Shown here in pieces: positions 20,301 to 26,187 of a stretch of DNA of 64,000 bases (positions are counted from its first letter, which is position 1; each line of letters starts with the position of its first letter). Below the pieces are notes generated by a model, which saw only the letters and a list, made by a program, of their open reading frames with translations, had not been told where the DNA came from and made no database searches. Source of the DNA: Propionivibrio dicarboxylicus (GTDB lineage: Bacteria; Pseudomonadota; Gammaproteobacteria; Burkholderiales; Rhodocyclaceae); contig CAMDMZ010000017.1 in the NCBI GenBank assembly GCA_945902805.1, positions 1-64,000 on the forward strand, given 5' to 3'. The position numbers and the translations under genes were made by a program.

Positions 20301-22907
20301 GATTTGTGTGGTAGTTAAAGCACGAATCTGTGCGGTCGTTAACGCCGGCATCTGCGACGTAGTCAAGGCATCAATTTGTGTCGTCGTCAGCGCCTGAACT
20401 GTTGCAGTACTTAGGCCAGCAATCTGCGCTGAAGTCAACGCGGCAATTTGCTGCGGATCCAAGACAGCCACTTCAGTGGTGGTCAATGCCCGCAACTGAG
20501 AATCGGTAAGGACCGCAATCGCTGTTGTGGAGAGTACCCCGAGCTGCGTTGTGGTCAGCGCACTATGCTGGGCGGCTGTCAAGGCCTGTGTCTGATTGGC
20601 GGTGAGGCTTCCAATCTGAGTCGTGGTCATTGCAGCCAGATCAGTCGTCTCAATCTTGGCGATCTGTGCCGTCGAGAACGCGCGAACATCCTTTGTTTCG
20701 ATAGCCACTATCTGGGTGGTCGTCAACGCTGGAATCTGTGCAGCAGTCAAGCCAATGATTTGGGACGACTCTAACGCAGCGATCTGTGTTGTTGTCAGTG
20801 CGGCGACTTGGGTGGTGGTCAGCGAACCAATACCAACCGTCGACATTGCCGCAATCTGCGTTGCCTTCAGTTCAGCCAAGTTGGTGGTCGACAATACCTT
20901 GATCCGGGCGGCGGAGAGTGCTGCTATGTCTGAGGTTTCAATCGCAACGACTTGTGTAGTCGTCAAATTGGCGATCTGTGACGTCGTAAACCCGGCGATC
21001 TGACTGGTGGAAAAAGCAGAAATCTGAGTTGCCGTCAATGAGGCGACATCGGTGGTCTCGATTTTCGTGATCTGTGCCGTCGTCAGGGCAGCGATGTCTG
21101 TGACTTCCAATGCAGCAATTTGCGTTGTCGTCAGAGCTGCGACCTCTGCATTGGTCAGTGACTTGATCTGGGCGACCGTAAGAGCGGCAATCTGTGACGT
21201 TGTAAGAACCGAAAAATCGGTGGTCTCGATGGCAGCAACCTGCGCTGTGGTAAGCGCGGCGATATCGCTGCTCTCGATCGCTACAACCTGGGTCGTGGTA
21301 AGTGCCTTGATTTGTGCGGCAGTCAGGGCAGCGAATTGTCCTGTGGTCAGTGCCTCAATCTGGCTTGTAGCAAGAGTCGCCATCTGAGTGCTGGTCAACC
21401 CAGCCAGGGCGGCCGTACCGATCGCAGCAACCTGTGATGAGCCTAAAACCGACAAATCGGTTGTTTCCAATGCACGCAGTTGAGCGGAACTAAGCTTTGC
21501 GATATCTGCCGTTTCCATCGCACCAAACTGCGTAGTCGTCATCGCGGCAAGCTGCGCACTAGTCAAAGCACTTATTTGTCCGGTAGTCAAGGCGACAACT
21601 TGATCGGTGGTCAACGCGGCAATATCAGTAGTTTCAAACTTGGCGATTTGTGCCGTCGTCAAAGCGGCAACATCCGCCAACTCCATTGCTGCAACTTGGG
21701 TTGTGGTCAGAGCCGGAATCTGTGCCGTTGTCAATGCCTTGATCTGTGCGGTTGTCAAAGCCTCAATTTGAGACGTCGCGAGAGCAGAAATCTGCGTTGT
21801 GGTAAGTGCCGCAATGCCGCTGGTGGAAATCGCAGCTACCTGAGCTTGGCTAAGTGACGAAACGGCAGCGGGATCCAGGTTACGCACCTGTGCTGTACTT
21901 AGGCCAGCAATGTCCGAAGTTTCGAGTGAAGAAACCTGCGTTGTAGTCAAAACGGCGATCTGGGTTGTCGTCAGACTCTTAACTTGCAGAGATGTCAGCG
22001 CAATGATTTGATCTGCCGATAACGCCACAACATCCGTGGTTTCAATCGCCGCAATCTGATTCGTGCCCAACGCCTGTAAGTCAGAACCCTCAATCGCACC
22101 GATCTGCGTGGTAGTCAGTGCAGCGATCGCTGTGGTTGTGAGCGCCTTGATCTGCGCGGTGGTCAACGCGCCAATCTGGTCAGTGGTCAAGACCACCAGA
22201 TCGGTGGTCTGAAGAGCCACCAATTGCGATGTTGCGAGGGCTGCGACGTCTTCCAACTCTATGGCGGCCACCTGAGTCGTCGTCAGCGCGGCAATGTTGG
22301 CCGTTGTCAAGGCCTTGATCTGTGACGTAGTTAGCGCCTGGACCTGGGAAACTTTTAGGGTCTCGATCTGACTCGAGGTCATCACCGCGACGTTGGCGGT
22401 AGTGACTGCCTGAATTTGCTCGTCGGTGAGCTTGGCAATTACATCGGTCGAAATCGCCTTGATCTGTGCCGTCGTCAAGACCGCCATATCAGCAGCTTCA
22501 ATTGCAACAATCTGCGTGGTGGTCAATGCGGCAATTCCAGTCGTGGAAATTGCACGCATCTGGCCGGTCGTCAGCCCTTCGATGTGCGCAGCGCTGAGTG
22601 CTTGAATCTGACCTGCGGACAGAGCTGCAACGCTCAAGGTGTTGATTGCCTGAACCTGGTCGACGCTCATGGCAGAAAGGATCGATGGCGGGAGAACCGC
22701 CATTTGGGTGACCGTAAATGCCCCGATATCTGCCGGCTCGAACGCGCCGACCTGAGTGGTCGTCAAAGCGCCGATTACGCCGACCGAAAGTCGGCTCGCC
22801 TGTGCCGTGCTGAGCGCAGCAATCTCATCACTGGTCCATAGTCCAAATTCGCCGGAAGTAAGCGCAGCAATTTGGGTGAGAGACAGGGCAGGTACGTTAA
22901 CACTCAT
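8322..22907 (-). CDS. Giant octapeptide-repeat protein with C-terminal Ca-binding domain
   Basis: A single uninterrupted frame of 4861 codons. From about residue 6 to 4545 it is built of about 560 units of eight residues, consensus A-[LIM]-[TSE]-[TS]-x-[QD]-[ILV]-x. Units of the type A-I-E-T-T-D-L-A occur in spaced pairs, giving a second period of seven units (56 residues). Only a few places break the 8-residue phase (for example near KDATDFAEF, about 11220-11250). There is no N-terminal signal peptide. Residues about 4550-4861 form a non-repeat, Asp/Gly-rich domain typical of type I secreted proteins. The start ATG has AAGGAG six bases upstream (22919-22914). A FliA-like promoter lies at 23220-23246. 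I know of no assigned function for such octad arrays; export by the adjacent ABC/HlyD pair is inferred. Confidence 0.93.
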   Translation of the reverse strand: MSVNVPALSLTQIAALTSGEFGLWTSDEIAALSTAQASRLSVGVIGALTTTQVGAFEPADIGAFTVTQMAVLPPSILSAMSVDQVQAINTLSVAALSAGQIQALSAAHIEGLTTGQMRAISTTGIAALTTTQIVAIEAADMAVLTTAQIKAISTDVIAKLTDEQIQAVTTANVAVMTSSQIETLKVSQVQALTTSQIKALTTANIAALTTTQVAAIELEDVAALATSQLVALQTTDLVVLTTDQIGALTTAQIKALTTTAIAALTTTQIGAIEGSDLQALGTNQIAAIETTDVVALSADQIIALTSLQVKSLTTTQIAVLTTTQVSSLETSDIAGLSTAQVRNLDPAAVSSLSQAQVAAISTSGIAALTTTQISALATSQIEALTTAQIKALTTAQIPALTTTQVAAMELADVAALTTAQIAKFETTDIAALTTDQVVALTTGQISALTSAQLAAMTTTQFGAMETADIAKLSSAQLRALETTDLSVLGSSQVAAIGTAALAGLTSTQMATLATSQIEALTTGQFAALTAAQIKALTTTQVVAIESSDIAALTTAQVAAIETTDFSVLTTSQIAALTVAQIKSLTNAEVAALTTTQIAALEVTDIAALTTAQITKIETTDVASLTATQISAFSTSQIAGFTTSQIANLTTTQVVAIETSDIAALSAARIKVLSTTNLAELKATQIAAMSTVGIGSLTTTQVAALTTTQIAALESSQIIGLTAAQIPALTTTQIVAIETKDVRAFSTAQIAKIETTDLAAMTTTQIGSLTANQTQALTAAQHSALTTTQLGVLSTTAIAVLTDSQLRALTTTEVAVLDPQQIAALTSAQIAGLSTATVQALTTTQIDALTTSQMPALTTAQIRALTTTQIVAIETEDLKALKVAQVAAIETTDLAELTTSQVAAFTTGQIAALTTTQVAALTTTQIVALETSDFEKLGTAQIRAMETTDLAALSTTQIGALVTGQVAALTTTQFVALTTTQLAAFQTTDLLAIGSVQIAALDTTDLGVMDLGSLSSSAIGGLTTTQVASLSTTQIADLSTGQIAALKTSQIAALTTTQVVEIETTDLARFTALQIKAFETTDLAALTTTQVKAFLPGQLSALTTTQLAALSTTQVAPLETTDLVGLSSAQIQALDGSLAQFSTTQIAALTVNQIAGLTTTQIAGLTTTQIAAIEKTDIAQLSSIQTAAIETTDLVALTTTQLAAISAGGLKGLTTTQMAALTTTEIAALTTVQVGGLTTTQIGALTTTQVVAIETTDLVRLTTAQIRAIETTDISALTTTQIGAFSTGQMAGLSATQIQVLTTTQVAAFETSDLVALSSAQIGALETTDLVALTTTQVGALTTAQVAGLTTTQVAALTTTQIAVLETTDVARLSSGQLNALETTDLVKLSTSQIAAIGSGAIAGMNTSQLQTLTTTQIAALTTAQTVSLTTTQISALTTTQVAALETTDLAKLTTLQVRALETTDLAQLSTTQVGALANAQIAALTTTQFVALTTTQLAVLSTTTIGSISTSQVGTLDTTDLAQIDVGSLSAATLGGFTTTQIAALTTTQIADLGTAQIGSLKDSQIAALTTTQVVAIETTDLAKFSAVQIKAFETPDVAALTTTQISGLLSSQLGALTTTQVAALTTTQIAELETTDLAALNAIQIGALGADVSGLSTTQVAALTTGQIAGLTTTQVAALTTTQIAAIETTDVAALSSVQIAAIETTDLAILSSSQIASISTLSLKSLTTTQIAVLSTTQVAAMASDQIAALSTTQMSALTAANIVAIETTDLIALTSKQISAIETTDLVALSTTQIAALTTAQIPGLTTTQVAAFTTTQIAVLETTDVGRLGATQVGALETTDLVLLNSGQFAALPLAGLTTTQVAVLTTTEIAAVSTEQIVALSTTQVAALTTTQMVALETTDLAAMTAAQVGAIETTDLAVLTTTQIAALVTGQVTGLTTTQVAALTTTQIAAIETADLAKFSVAQLQAIETTDIASLTSSQLNSLSSAQVISLGTAQIAALTTTQVAALDASQFGKLTSAQTGALETTDLAVLGTAQIAGFVTGQMAGLTTTQVAALSTTQVAAIETSDLVALATTQIAALQTTDLAAMSTDQTKVLTTSQMASFTTTQIASLTTDQIVAITTTQVAALTTSQIAALTTTQIAQMETSDLAKLNSSQIQAIETTDIAVLSTAQVSALTSAVLTGTQVSAMSSDQIAVLNATAISALTTTQLASLTTTTLANLSVAQLGGLTTTEMAALTTTQVAALGTEQIVALSTTQFTALQTSQIAALTTAQVEAIQTTDLAVFSTTQIAALETADLVQLSASQLSVLSTTQVGALSTTQIAKLTTDQIVDLTTTQFGALGTAQIAALTSTQIAQMQTSDLAALATSQIGAIETTDIAVLSGNQIAALTTTQVGSLSTTQIAAMGTSQISEIQTTDLVVLSANQLRAIETTDLVNLTTGQISALTTTQLQSLTTTQFAILTTDQVVGLTTTQVAALTTAQIAALTTTQIAEMQTSDIAVLTTDQIIKLETTDLAALSVLQVAALTTTQVAALSTSQIAALGSQQVAGMETTDLAALTTVQLRALQTTDLVQLSAAQVAALTTTQVAALNTTQIGALTTDQIVALTTTQMVALTTAQIAGLTTTQFVEIQTSDLAALTTDQIVKIETTDIAVLTPAQIAALTTTQFGALTTAQVAALVTEQVVAIQTTDLTVLSTAQIRALETTDLAQIVSSQMVALTTTQVAALTATQVGALTTDQVVGLTTTQVAALTTAQVAALTTTQIATMQTSDIATLSVDQVAKIETTDIAVLTAGQIAAFTTTQIASLTSSQIAALTSSQIADIQTSDLATLTTAQIRAIETTDLVNLSVNQIAALTTTQIEALTTSQIGVLSTDQVVGLTTAQVAQLTSQQLAALTTTQVAVIQTSDIAQLGTSQIKGLETTDLVVLTAQQIGAINTTALAALTTLQIAQLTTTQVAALTTAQIGELASSQVAALTTTQIVAIEVADLAKMTTSQVERISTDAIAVMTPTQIAALNSSQVGALTNAQIKALTTTQIVAIETSDIANLSTAQVRALDTTDLVVLTTSQIAAMKTSQFEAMTSDQIGLLTSTQIAAIETSDIAILTGSQLKAVATTELAELTTAQIAAINTAAFASITTTQLAAFDATDIAAMTTAQAMALTAAQIAGLSTTQIAAIETSDLIKLSTDQIAAIETTDIAALTTAQVQALSSAQVMGLKTDQVKALTTTQIAAIDASDVAKMATEQVRAIETTDFAALTTDQIVAMVSSQFAALTTGQVAALTSTQAASIQTSDVAALSAAQVAAIETTDLVAFTPEQVAAISTDAIIGMSTTQLSVLTTLTNAQIEALTTRQVSVMTTEQVAALTSTQLAAMGVAEIAKLASSQIVALTTTAFAGITTDQIAGLTTAQVSALTTGQIKVLKPTTAAAIESSDIAALSSAQVGAFETTDLVALTADQIAAIKTSALPGLTTTQIAVLTTDQIVALNTAQVANLGTSQVAVLTTTQMAQIEAVDLAALTSAQMAAITTTSLAGLTSDQIGALTTKQVQAMTTTQIAALTTTQIVGIESSDIAVLSTAQLQAIETTDLAKLTTDQIQAISTAGIAALNTTQVGVLTTTEIAAISTSAIAALTTAQVAKLSTTQIAALTSDQVGAISTSGVGVLSTTQVGAIETTDLVALTSAQVAALSNASVAALTTTQVAALTTDQIPGLTSAQIGALTTTQIVALEVTDLAALSSDKIKAIETTDLAKLTTTQIGGLTTDQVAGLSTAQVAVLTTTQLGALDVAKIGAITSLQIRAISTTDLATLSTTQITALTSEQIAGLKTDQIAALTTTQMVAIDTQDLVLFTSSQVRALETTDLAALTSTQLVELTTEQVAALTTAQIVALTKDATDFAEFKPSQIAALTSSQIRAIQTTELVSLTTTQIAALTTDQVVGLTTDQIQELTTTQIVGLESQDIAALRASQIAAIETTDLAVLTTTQLNGFAVDGIAGLTSAQVSSLTTTQFGSLDTTQLAAIGTAGIAALSTTQLGILDTDISALTSVQIGKLSTTNIDALSTTQIAALTTSQMAGLTNAQLAVLTTTQIVELQTSDLAALSSAQISGLTTTDIAVLTTNQVVALTAGQIPGLTNAQIGALSTTQIVKMEITDLQAISSAQIKAIETTDLAVLSTTQIGALSTAQVAGLNTVQVAALTTTQIVVLATDKIAALGTAQVRALETTDLAALSTTQIGALSTEQISSLSNVQAAALTTTQIAGLVTSQIAALTSGQVAALTTTQIVAIETTDLAAMSVEQVVKITTADVAVMTTTQIKAFTTEQIQALLTAQVAALTTTQIVAIETTDLAQMSAEQIAKINTTDIAVMTTTQIAALTSDQVAALSTAQVQALTTTQIVAIETTDIAALTGSQIAKLETSDIAALTTTQIAALTVDHLPSLTTEQIAALTTTQIVAIETADLVTMTAAQVAKIETTDLARLTTTQVVALTTDQVQALTTEQLTAMSTTQIFALTNDQLASLTTAQVKGLETTDLAVLPSSHVVAFSTEQLSAMTDAQLTQFSDNCTANQMTTDQAALMLSRLGATPLIFDLNGDGVRTVSADAGVKFDLTGTGQVQNVGWASAQDGFLAIDLNHDGTINDGGELFGQGTLLADGTHAENGYQALAVLDTNHDGVIDAQDTQFKDLTVWTDANQDGVTQDGELHSLNDLGIAQIDLDAQQTSILDQGNWIGLSSSYTTTDGKQHALADVWLAINPTSPGTVDLANVDPSVVAQGTLAEINLANDGKAETLKISAADVQVFGQKDLVVNEQTGSGHVQMVVQGDAQDVVQLTGPQGQWQDNGMTLVDGEAYHILQYDNLQLLIGVNMHHDPTLP
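8325..9255 (-). other. C-terminal calcium-binding domain of the giant protein
   Basis: About 310 residues after the repeats. It contains PLIFDLNGDGVRT, DLNHDGTINDGGELFG, LDTNHDGVIDAQD and DANQDGVTQDGELHSL, that is, four DxNxDG-type loops in the order and spacing often seen near the C-terminus of RTX-like type I secretion substrates. No GGxGxD RTX nonapeptides are present. Calcium outside the cell would fold this segment. The last residues (LQLLIGVNMHHDPTLP) could carry the secretion signal, but no clear consensus is visible. Confidence 0.8.
9256..22890 (-). repeat. 24-base/8-residue tandem array with 168-base superperiod
   Basis: About 13.6 kb of tandem 24-base units. In the 3' part the motif encoding IETTD or a variant recurs at 9565, 9733, 9901 and 10069, exactly 168 bases (seven units) apart, and its partner motif lies 48 bases away (9517 beside 9565). 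Neighbouring units use different synonymous codons (gtctcgat, gtttcgat, gtctcaat for the same residues), so the protein period is much better kept than the DNA sequence. No spacers are present, so this is not a CRISPR array. Confidence 0.95.
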
Positions 22908-22949
22908 TTTCAGCTCCTTGCGCGTTCAGCGCATTCGGATGGATCGCAT

Positions 22950-23138
22950 TCAGAAGTCAGCGCCCTCAGACAGATCCGAGGGGATTACGGAATTTGGCAC
23001 AGTAGCCGGAACGAAAAGCGCTTCGACGACAAAATCGGCAACAAGGGAGCGTCCATCAAGATCGGATTCGCGAACACAAAGCGACATTGGAACTCTCGAG
23101 CTCAGTTGCAATCCCGAAATATTATTCCAAACAATCAT
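22950..23138 (-). CDS. Possible small leader ORF upstream of the giant gene
   Basis: A 62-codon ATG frame (MIVWNNISGLQLSSRV...) lies between the proposed FliA promoter and the giant gene and ends 42 bases before its start. An AAGGG about 15 bases upstream is a poorly placed ribosome site. It has no recognisable domain. It could be a chance frame in a long 5' leader. Confidence 0.25.
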   Translation of the reverse strand: MIVWNNISGLQLSSRVPMSLCVRESDLDGRSLVADFVVEALFVPATVPNSVIPSDLSEGADF

Positions 23139-23219
23139 ATAGTTACCACTACCCTTTAATCAAGACTCACAAACAGCACAGAAGTAGCTCCGCGTACTTT
23201 TATAGCGGCTCGTCACTTT

Positions 23220-23246
23220 CTAACGGCAGGTTTCCAAGTAACTTTA
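23220..23246 (-). promoter_or_regulatory. FliA (sigma-28)-like promoter of the giant gene
   Basis: Read on the minus strand: TAAAGTTA (23246-23239, 7 of 8 to the -35 consensus), exactly 11 bases, then GCCGTTAG (23227-23220, 6 of 8 to the -10 consensus). It points at the giant gene and leaves a 5' leader of about 300 bases. The rest of the 22908-23550 gap holds the small frame at 22950-23138 and a weak hairpin at 23440-23478; I see nothing else in it. Confidence 0.65.
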
Positions 23247-23439
23247 GTTTTCTCTTTCGTTTTTTGCCTAGATCACGCCATCAATACGGAACGCTTCACA
23301 AAATGTTCCGCAGCGTGGTGATGGGCACCCCACATACTCAAACAACGAACGGCGGCAAGTCTTGCCGGTTGCTCGGCCCGAAAGTCAGCTGTTTGGTATC
23401 GGAAAACATTTCTCCCGCCTTCATTCGAAAATACTTAGA

Positions 23440-23478
23440 CTGAAGCAAAACTAATACCAAGTTAGTGATTGGTTTAGC
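23440..23478 (-). terminator. Weak terminator candidate at the end of the glycan operon
   Basis: Minus strand CTAAACCAA (23477-23469) pairs imperfectly with TTGGTATTAG (23460-23451), followed by TTTTGCTT. It lies about 75 bases downstream of the last methyltransferase gene. The stem is AT-rich, so termination would be weak. Confidence 0.35.
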
Positions 23479-23550
23479 GATGTCTTCACGGGGAGAGATG
23501 GGACTCATCGACTTCCCCAAAATGCTCAGTCTGGGGACGGAACTACCATG

Positions 23551-24153
23551 CTATGGCAGTGGAAAATGCTCCAGTGCCATTTTCTCTAGAGACGGACCTT
23601 CTGTCGTACCCACCGTGGCCAAAGCCCAAAGCTCAAATCCGGGCATATTACGAAATCCCGCAAAACTGGCAAATCCAGCAGATGAAAGGGCCGCCTGAAG
23701 GGTTCTCAATGTGAAACCAAAGCGATGGGCCATGAACAGATTTCCGGCCGCCATGGGGGGGCGGTGACCATAGAGAATATCAATAGGTGAAATTGGTCCC
23801 ATACCCGACATGTATGCGGGTTCTTCCAATCGATCCTCGGCCACCAGTGCGCATACCGACTGTAGATCGGGACACACAATCACCACAAATCCATCATCCC
23901 GAAGCACGCGCCGAAATTCCGCTAGCGCCACCGGCACCTCATGCGCATATAGGTGCTCAATATTGTGCGCAGAGTAAATTGCATCGACAGACGCATCGGA
24001 AACCGCAGACATATCCGTCATCGTGCCGAGAAGATCCGGCTCAACCGTAGGGTCTATGTCAAAACGAAGCTCGCTCCAATTGCCGTCGCGGAACCCCCGA
24101 GTTGTGTTGGTTTTTGTAAAGTGGCCACAGCCCACATGTAGAAAAGTTGGCAT
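23551..24153 (-). CDS. Class I SAM-dependent methyltransferase
   Basis: A 200-residue protein that opens with the SAM-binding motif I variant LHVGCGHF (residues 4-11), then ELRFDIDPTVEPD (acidic residue of motif II) and IYSAHNIEHLYAHEVPVALAEFRRVLRDDG, the typical 'hub' of a small Methyltransf_11-type enzyme. The fold is thus clear but the substrate is not. As the last gene of the glycan island it probably methylates a sugar or a lipid/protein intermediate. I take ATG 24153; a TTG five codons upstream overlaps the dispersed repeat copy c. It lies 65 bases after the GT41 gene. Confidence 0.82.
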   Translation of the reverse strand: MPTFLHVGCGHFTKTNTTRGFRDGNWSELRFDIDPTVEPDLLGTMTDMSAVSDASVDAIYSAHNIEHLYAHEVPVALAEFRRVLRDDGFVVIVCPDLQSVCALVAEDRLEEPAYMSGMGPISPIDILYGHRPPMAAGNLFMAHRFGFTLRTLQAALSSAGFASFAGFRNMPGFELWALATVGTTEGPSLEKMALEHFPLP

Positions 24154-24166
24154 CGGTTCTCGTCGC

Positions 24167-24191
24167 AAAAAGTCGGCGCTGAAGGGACGGC
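24167..24191 (-). repeat. Dispersed 24-base repeat, copy c (intergenic)
   Basis: Plus strand AAAAGTCGGCGCTGAAGG then GACGGCG, in the 65-base gap between the methyltransferase and the GT41 gene; two or three bases differ from the consensus. Confidence 0.7.
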
Positions 24192-24218
24192 GTTAAAGCG
24201 AAGTGTTTAGTGCTGCCA

Positions 24219-26177
24219 CTACGCTCCATCGCCACCGAGTAGATGCCGACGCTCATACTCGGCAGGAGGCATGAATTCACTACTTACGCGGATCGCGTCA
24301 GGTGGGATGCACTGGTCAAAATCAATATGCCTCGTATTCGGTCGATGCAAGGTTCCACTGGAGTAGTCGTGCCACATGACATCAAACAGACTTTCCAGCG
24401 CGGCCACCAATTTGGGTGCATTGAATAGATCACATCCTGGCAAAGCCGCTGCGAGTTTTTGCTTGATCGCCCCGAGATAGGACGGGTTATTGCCAAGCGC
24501 AATCGCCTTTTGTACATAATCGTCCGGGGATTCGCAGATCAGGTCCGACAATCCTGCAGCTCGTGACAAGCTCCCACAAACTCGCGACGCAAAACTCATG
24601 CCGGCCAGAGTGACGATCGGTACTCCCATCCGCAGAGCGTCGGATGCTGTCGTGTGCGCACCATATGGAAAAGTATCCAAGAAAACATCCGCATAGCGAT
24701 GGCACCCGAGATACTCCGTATTGGAGCGGAAGGGAAGGAAAACCAAACGCTCAGGAGCAAGCCCTCTTCGCGCCGCCTCAGCACGCAAGCGAACTGCAAA
24801 GTCGTCTTCCGGGCTCCCACGTAACCAGAGCACACTGTCCGCCACGCTCGAAAGAATAACCGACCAGCGCGTAAACATCTGCTCTGTAATCTTGACCGAG
24901 CCGTTAAAGCAGCAAAACACCACACCGGTCTCTGGCAATCCCAGGTCAGTGCGGGACGCTGAAAGCACTGGCACCGAGTACAACTTCCCATTTGGCTGAT
25001 AGCACGGCAGGTGCAGTACTCTTTCGCTGTAATACGGCTCGAACTGTTGCGGAATGATGTAATCATCCGCGATGATGTAGTTGTGACAATCCGACCCCAT
25101 TGTGCCTGGATAGCCCAGCCAGTTTGCAATAATCGGTGCCGGTTTCATAGCCAGCAAACCGGTACGCTGGTAGTTCGTATGGCCGTTCATGTCAATCAGG
25201 ATGTCAATGCCCTTTTCGACAATCATTGTTGCGGCACGCTTATCAGGGACAGTCCGGATATCAATCCAATGATCGACCTGACTTATGATTCGTTGCTGAA
25301 TCGCATCGTTATTGCGTTCACCAATATTGAATACACTGATTTCAAATCGGCTGCGATCATGATTTTCGAATACATCGGACATCAGATAGCCAACCGCATG
25401 ATGGCAAAAATCTGACGACAAATACGCGATGCGTATCCTGTCAGTTCGGAGCGACTCCGGCCTGGGCCAATCCCCGACTATTCCCAAACCGATGGTTCCC
25501 TGCATCTGGCGTGTATACGCCTTTGCAGTCGCCAGATGGAGAAGTGGATCATCGGCAAAACTCGCGATGGAAAGCGGTGCCATGCGCTCAAGAATCGCCC
25601 TTATCGAATGAGTCGCTACCGATTCAAGCAATGGCCAGACGCAACGACCTTGACGACGATTCACCCAATGTTGTACCAAGTCGCGCTGAGTCGGATCAAT
25701 CTCAATCGCTTGCCGTAGAGCCATTTCCGACACCTCTGCGCTTCGGCGAATACGAGCAATATTCTTGCAAGCTTGGACCTTTAGAGAGATGTTGAGTTGA
25801 TTTAGCGTTGCGAGGCGCTCGACAACATGCTGCCATTCAGATACCGCCGTCTCAATCTCGCCGGCACGCTCGTATGATGACGCAAGATTCAGTCTAGCCT
25901 GATGGAAATCCGGGTTCGCCGCGAGTGCGTCTGCAAGGTATTTTTTTGCCGCACCGGTGTTACCAGCCTGCAATAGTTGCGACCCACAGTTGAACGCAGC
26001 AATGTGCCGCAGCGGATGCGTCGGATTGGCCTTCAGCCAATAACGGTAAAGCACCAAGCTGAACTCGCCAGCGCCGGCAGCTCCTATTTGGTCGGCGAGC
26101 GAGATCAGCTCGACAAGGTCCATTCCCGGATCGTCTATCCTTCGGATCGCCGCTAGAAACAGTTGCATCGCATCCAT
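24219..26177 (-). CDS. TPR-GT41 glycosyltransferase (OGT/SPINDLY-like)
   Basis: A 652-residue protein with TPR-like helices (about 40-200) and a GT41 catalytic region (about 255-600). Family landmarks: RIAYLSSDFCHHAVGYL, with the His at the position of the conserved OGT histidine; ANWLGYPGTMG; FCCFNGSVKI with the conserved Lys; and GAHTTASDALRMGVPIVT for nucleotide-sugar binding. GT41 enzymes transfer GlcNAc or another sugar from a UDP donor to Ser/Thr (or to Asn in the HMW1C branch) in the cytoplasm. Candidate acceptors here are flagellin and the Thr-rich giant protein. ATG 26177 with GAGGG upstream is preferred over the TTG at 26195, which overlaps the previous gene. Confidence 0.88.
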   Translation of the reverse strand: MDAMQLFLAAIRRIDDPGMDLVELISLADQIGAAGAGEFSLVLYRYWLKANPTHPLRHIAAFNCGSQLLQAGNTGAAKKYLADALAANPDFHQARLNLASSYERAGEIETAVSEWQHVVERLATLNQLNISLKVQACKNIARIRRSAEVSEMALRQAIEIDPTQRDLVQHWVNRRQGRCVWPLLESVATHSIRAILERMAPLSIASFADDPLLHLATAKAYTRQMQGTIGLGIVGDWPRPESLRTDRIRIAYLSSDFCHHAVGYLMSDVFENHDRSRFEISVFNIGERNNDAIQQRIISQVDHWIDIRTVPDKRAATMIVEKGIDILIDMNGHTNYQRTGLLAMKPAPIIANWLGYPGTMGSDCHNYIIADDYIIPQQFEPYYSERVLHLPCYQPNGKLYSVPVLSASRTDLGLPETGVVFCCFNGSVKITEQMFTRWSVILSSVADSVLWLRGSPEDDFAVRLRAEAARRGLAPERLVFLPFRSNTEYLGCHRYADVFLDTFPYGAHTTASDALRMGVPIVTLAGMSFASRVCGSLSRAAGLSDLICESPDDYVQKAIALGNNPSYLGAIKQKLAAALPGCDLFNAPKLVAALESLFDVMWHDYSSGTLHRPNTRHIDFDQCIPPDAIRVSSEFMPPAEYERRHLLGGDGA

Positions 26178-26187
26178 CGTATCGCCC

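Noticed and set aside
9390-22841. Dozens of plus-strand frames of 60-340 codons opposite the giant gene
   Set aside because: They are the complement of the 24-base repeat, which lacks stop codons on long stretches; their products are just Arg/Ser/Leu- or Val/Ala/Ser-rich repeats with no ribosome sites.
9256-22890. CRISPR array
   Set aside because: The repeats are contiguous, coding and diverged, with no unique spacers and no cas genes.
23338-23520. 60-codon minus-strand frame in the gap after the methyltransferase
   Set aside because: No ribosome site or recognisable motif, and it overlaps the weak terminator hairpin.
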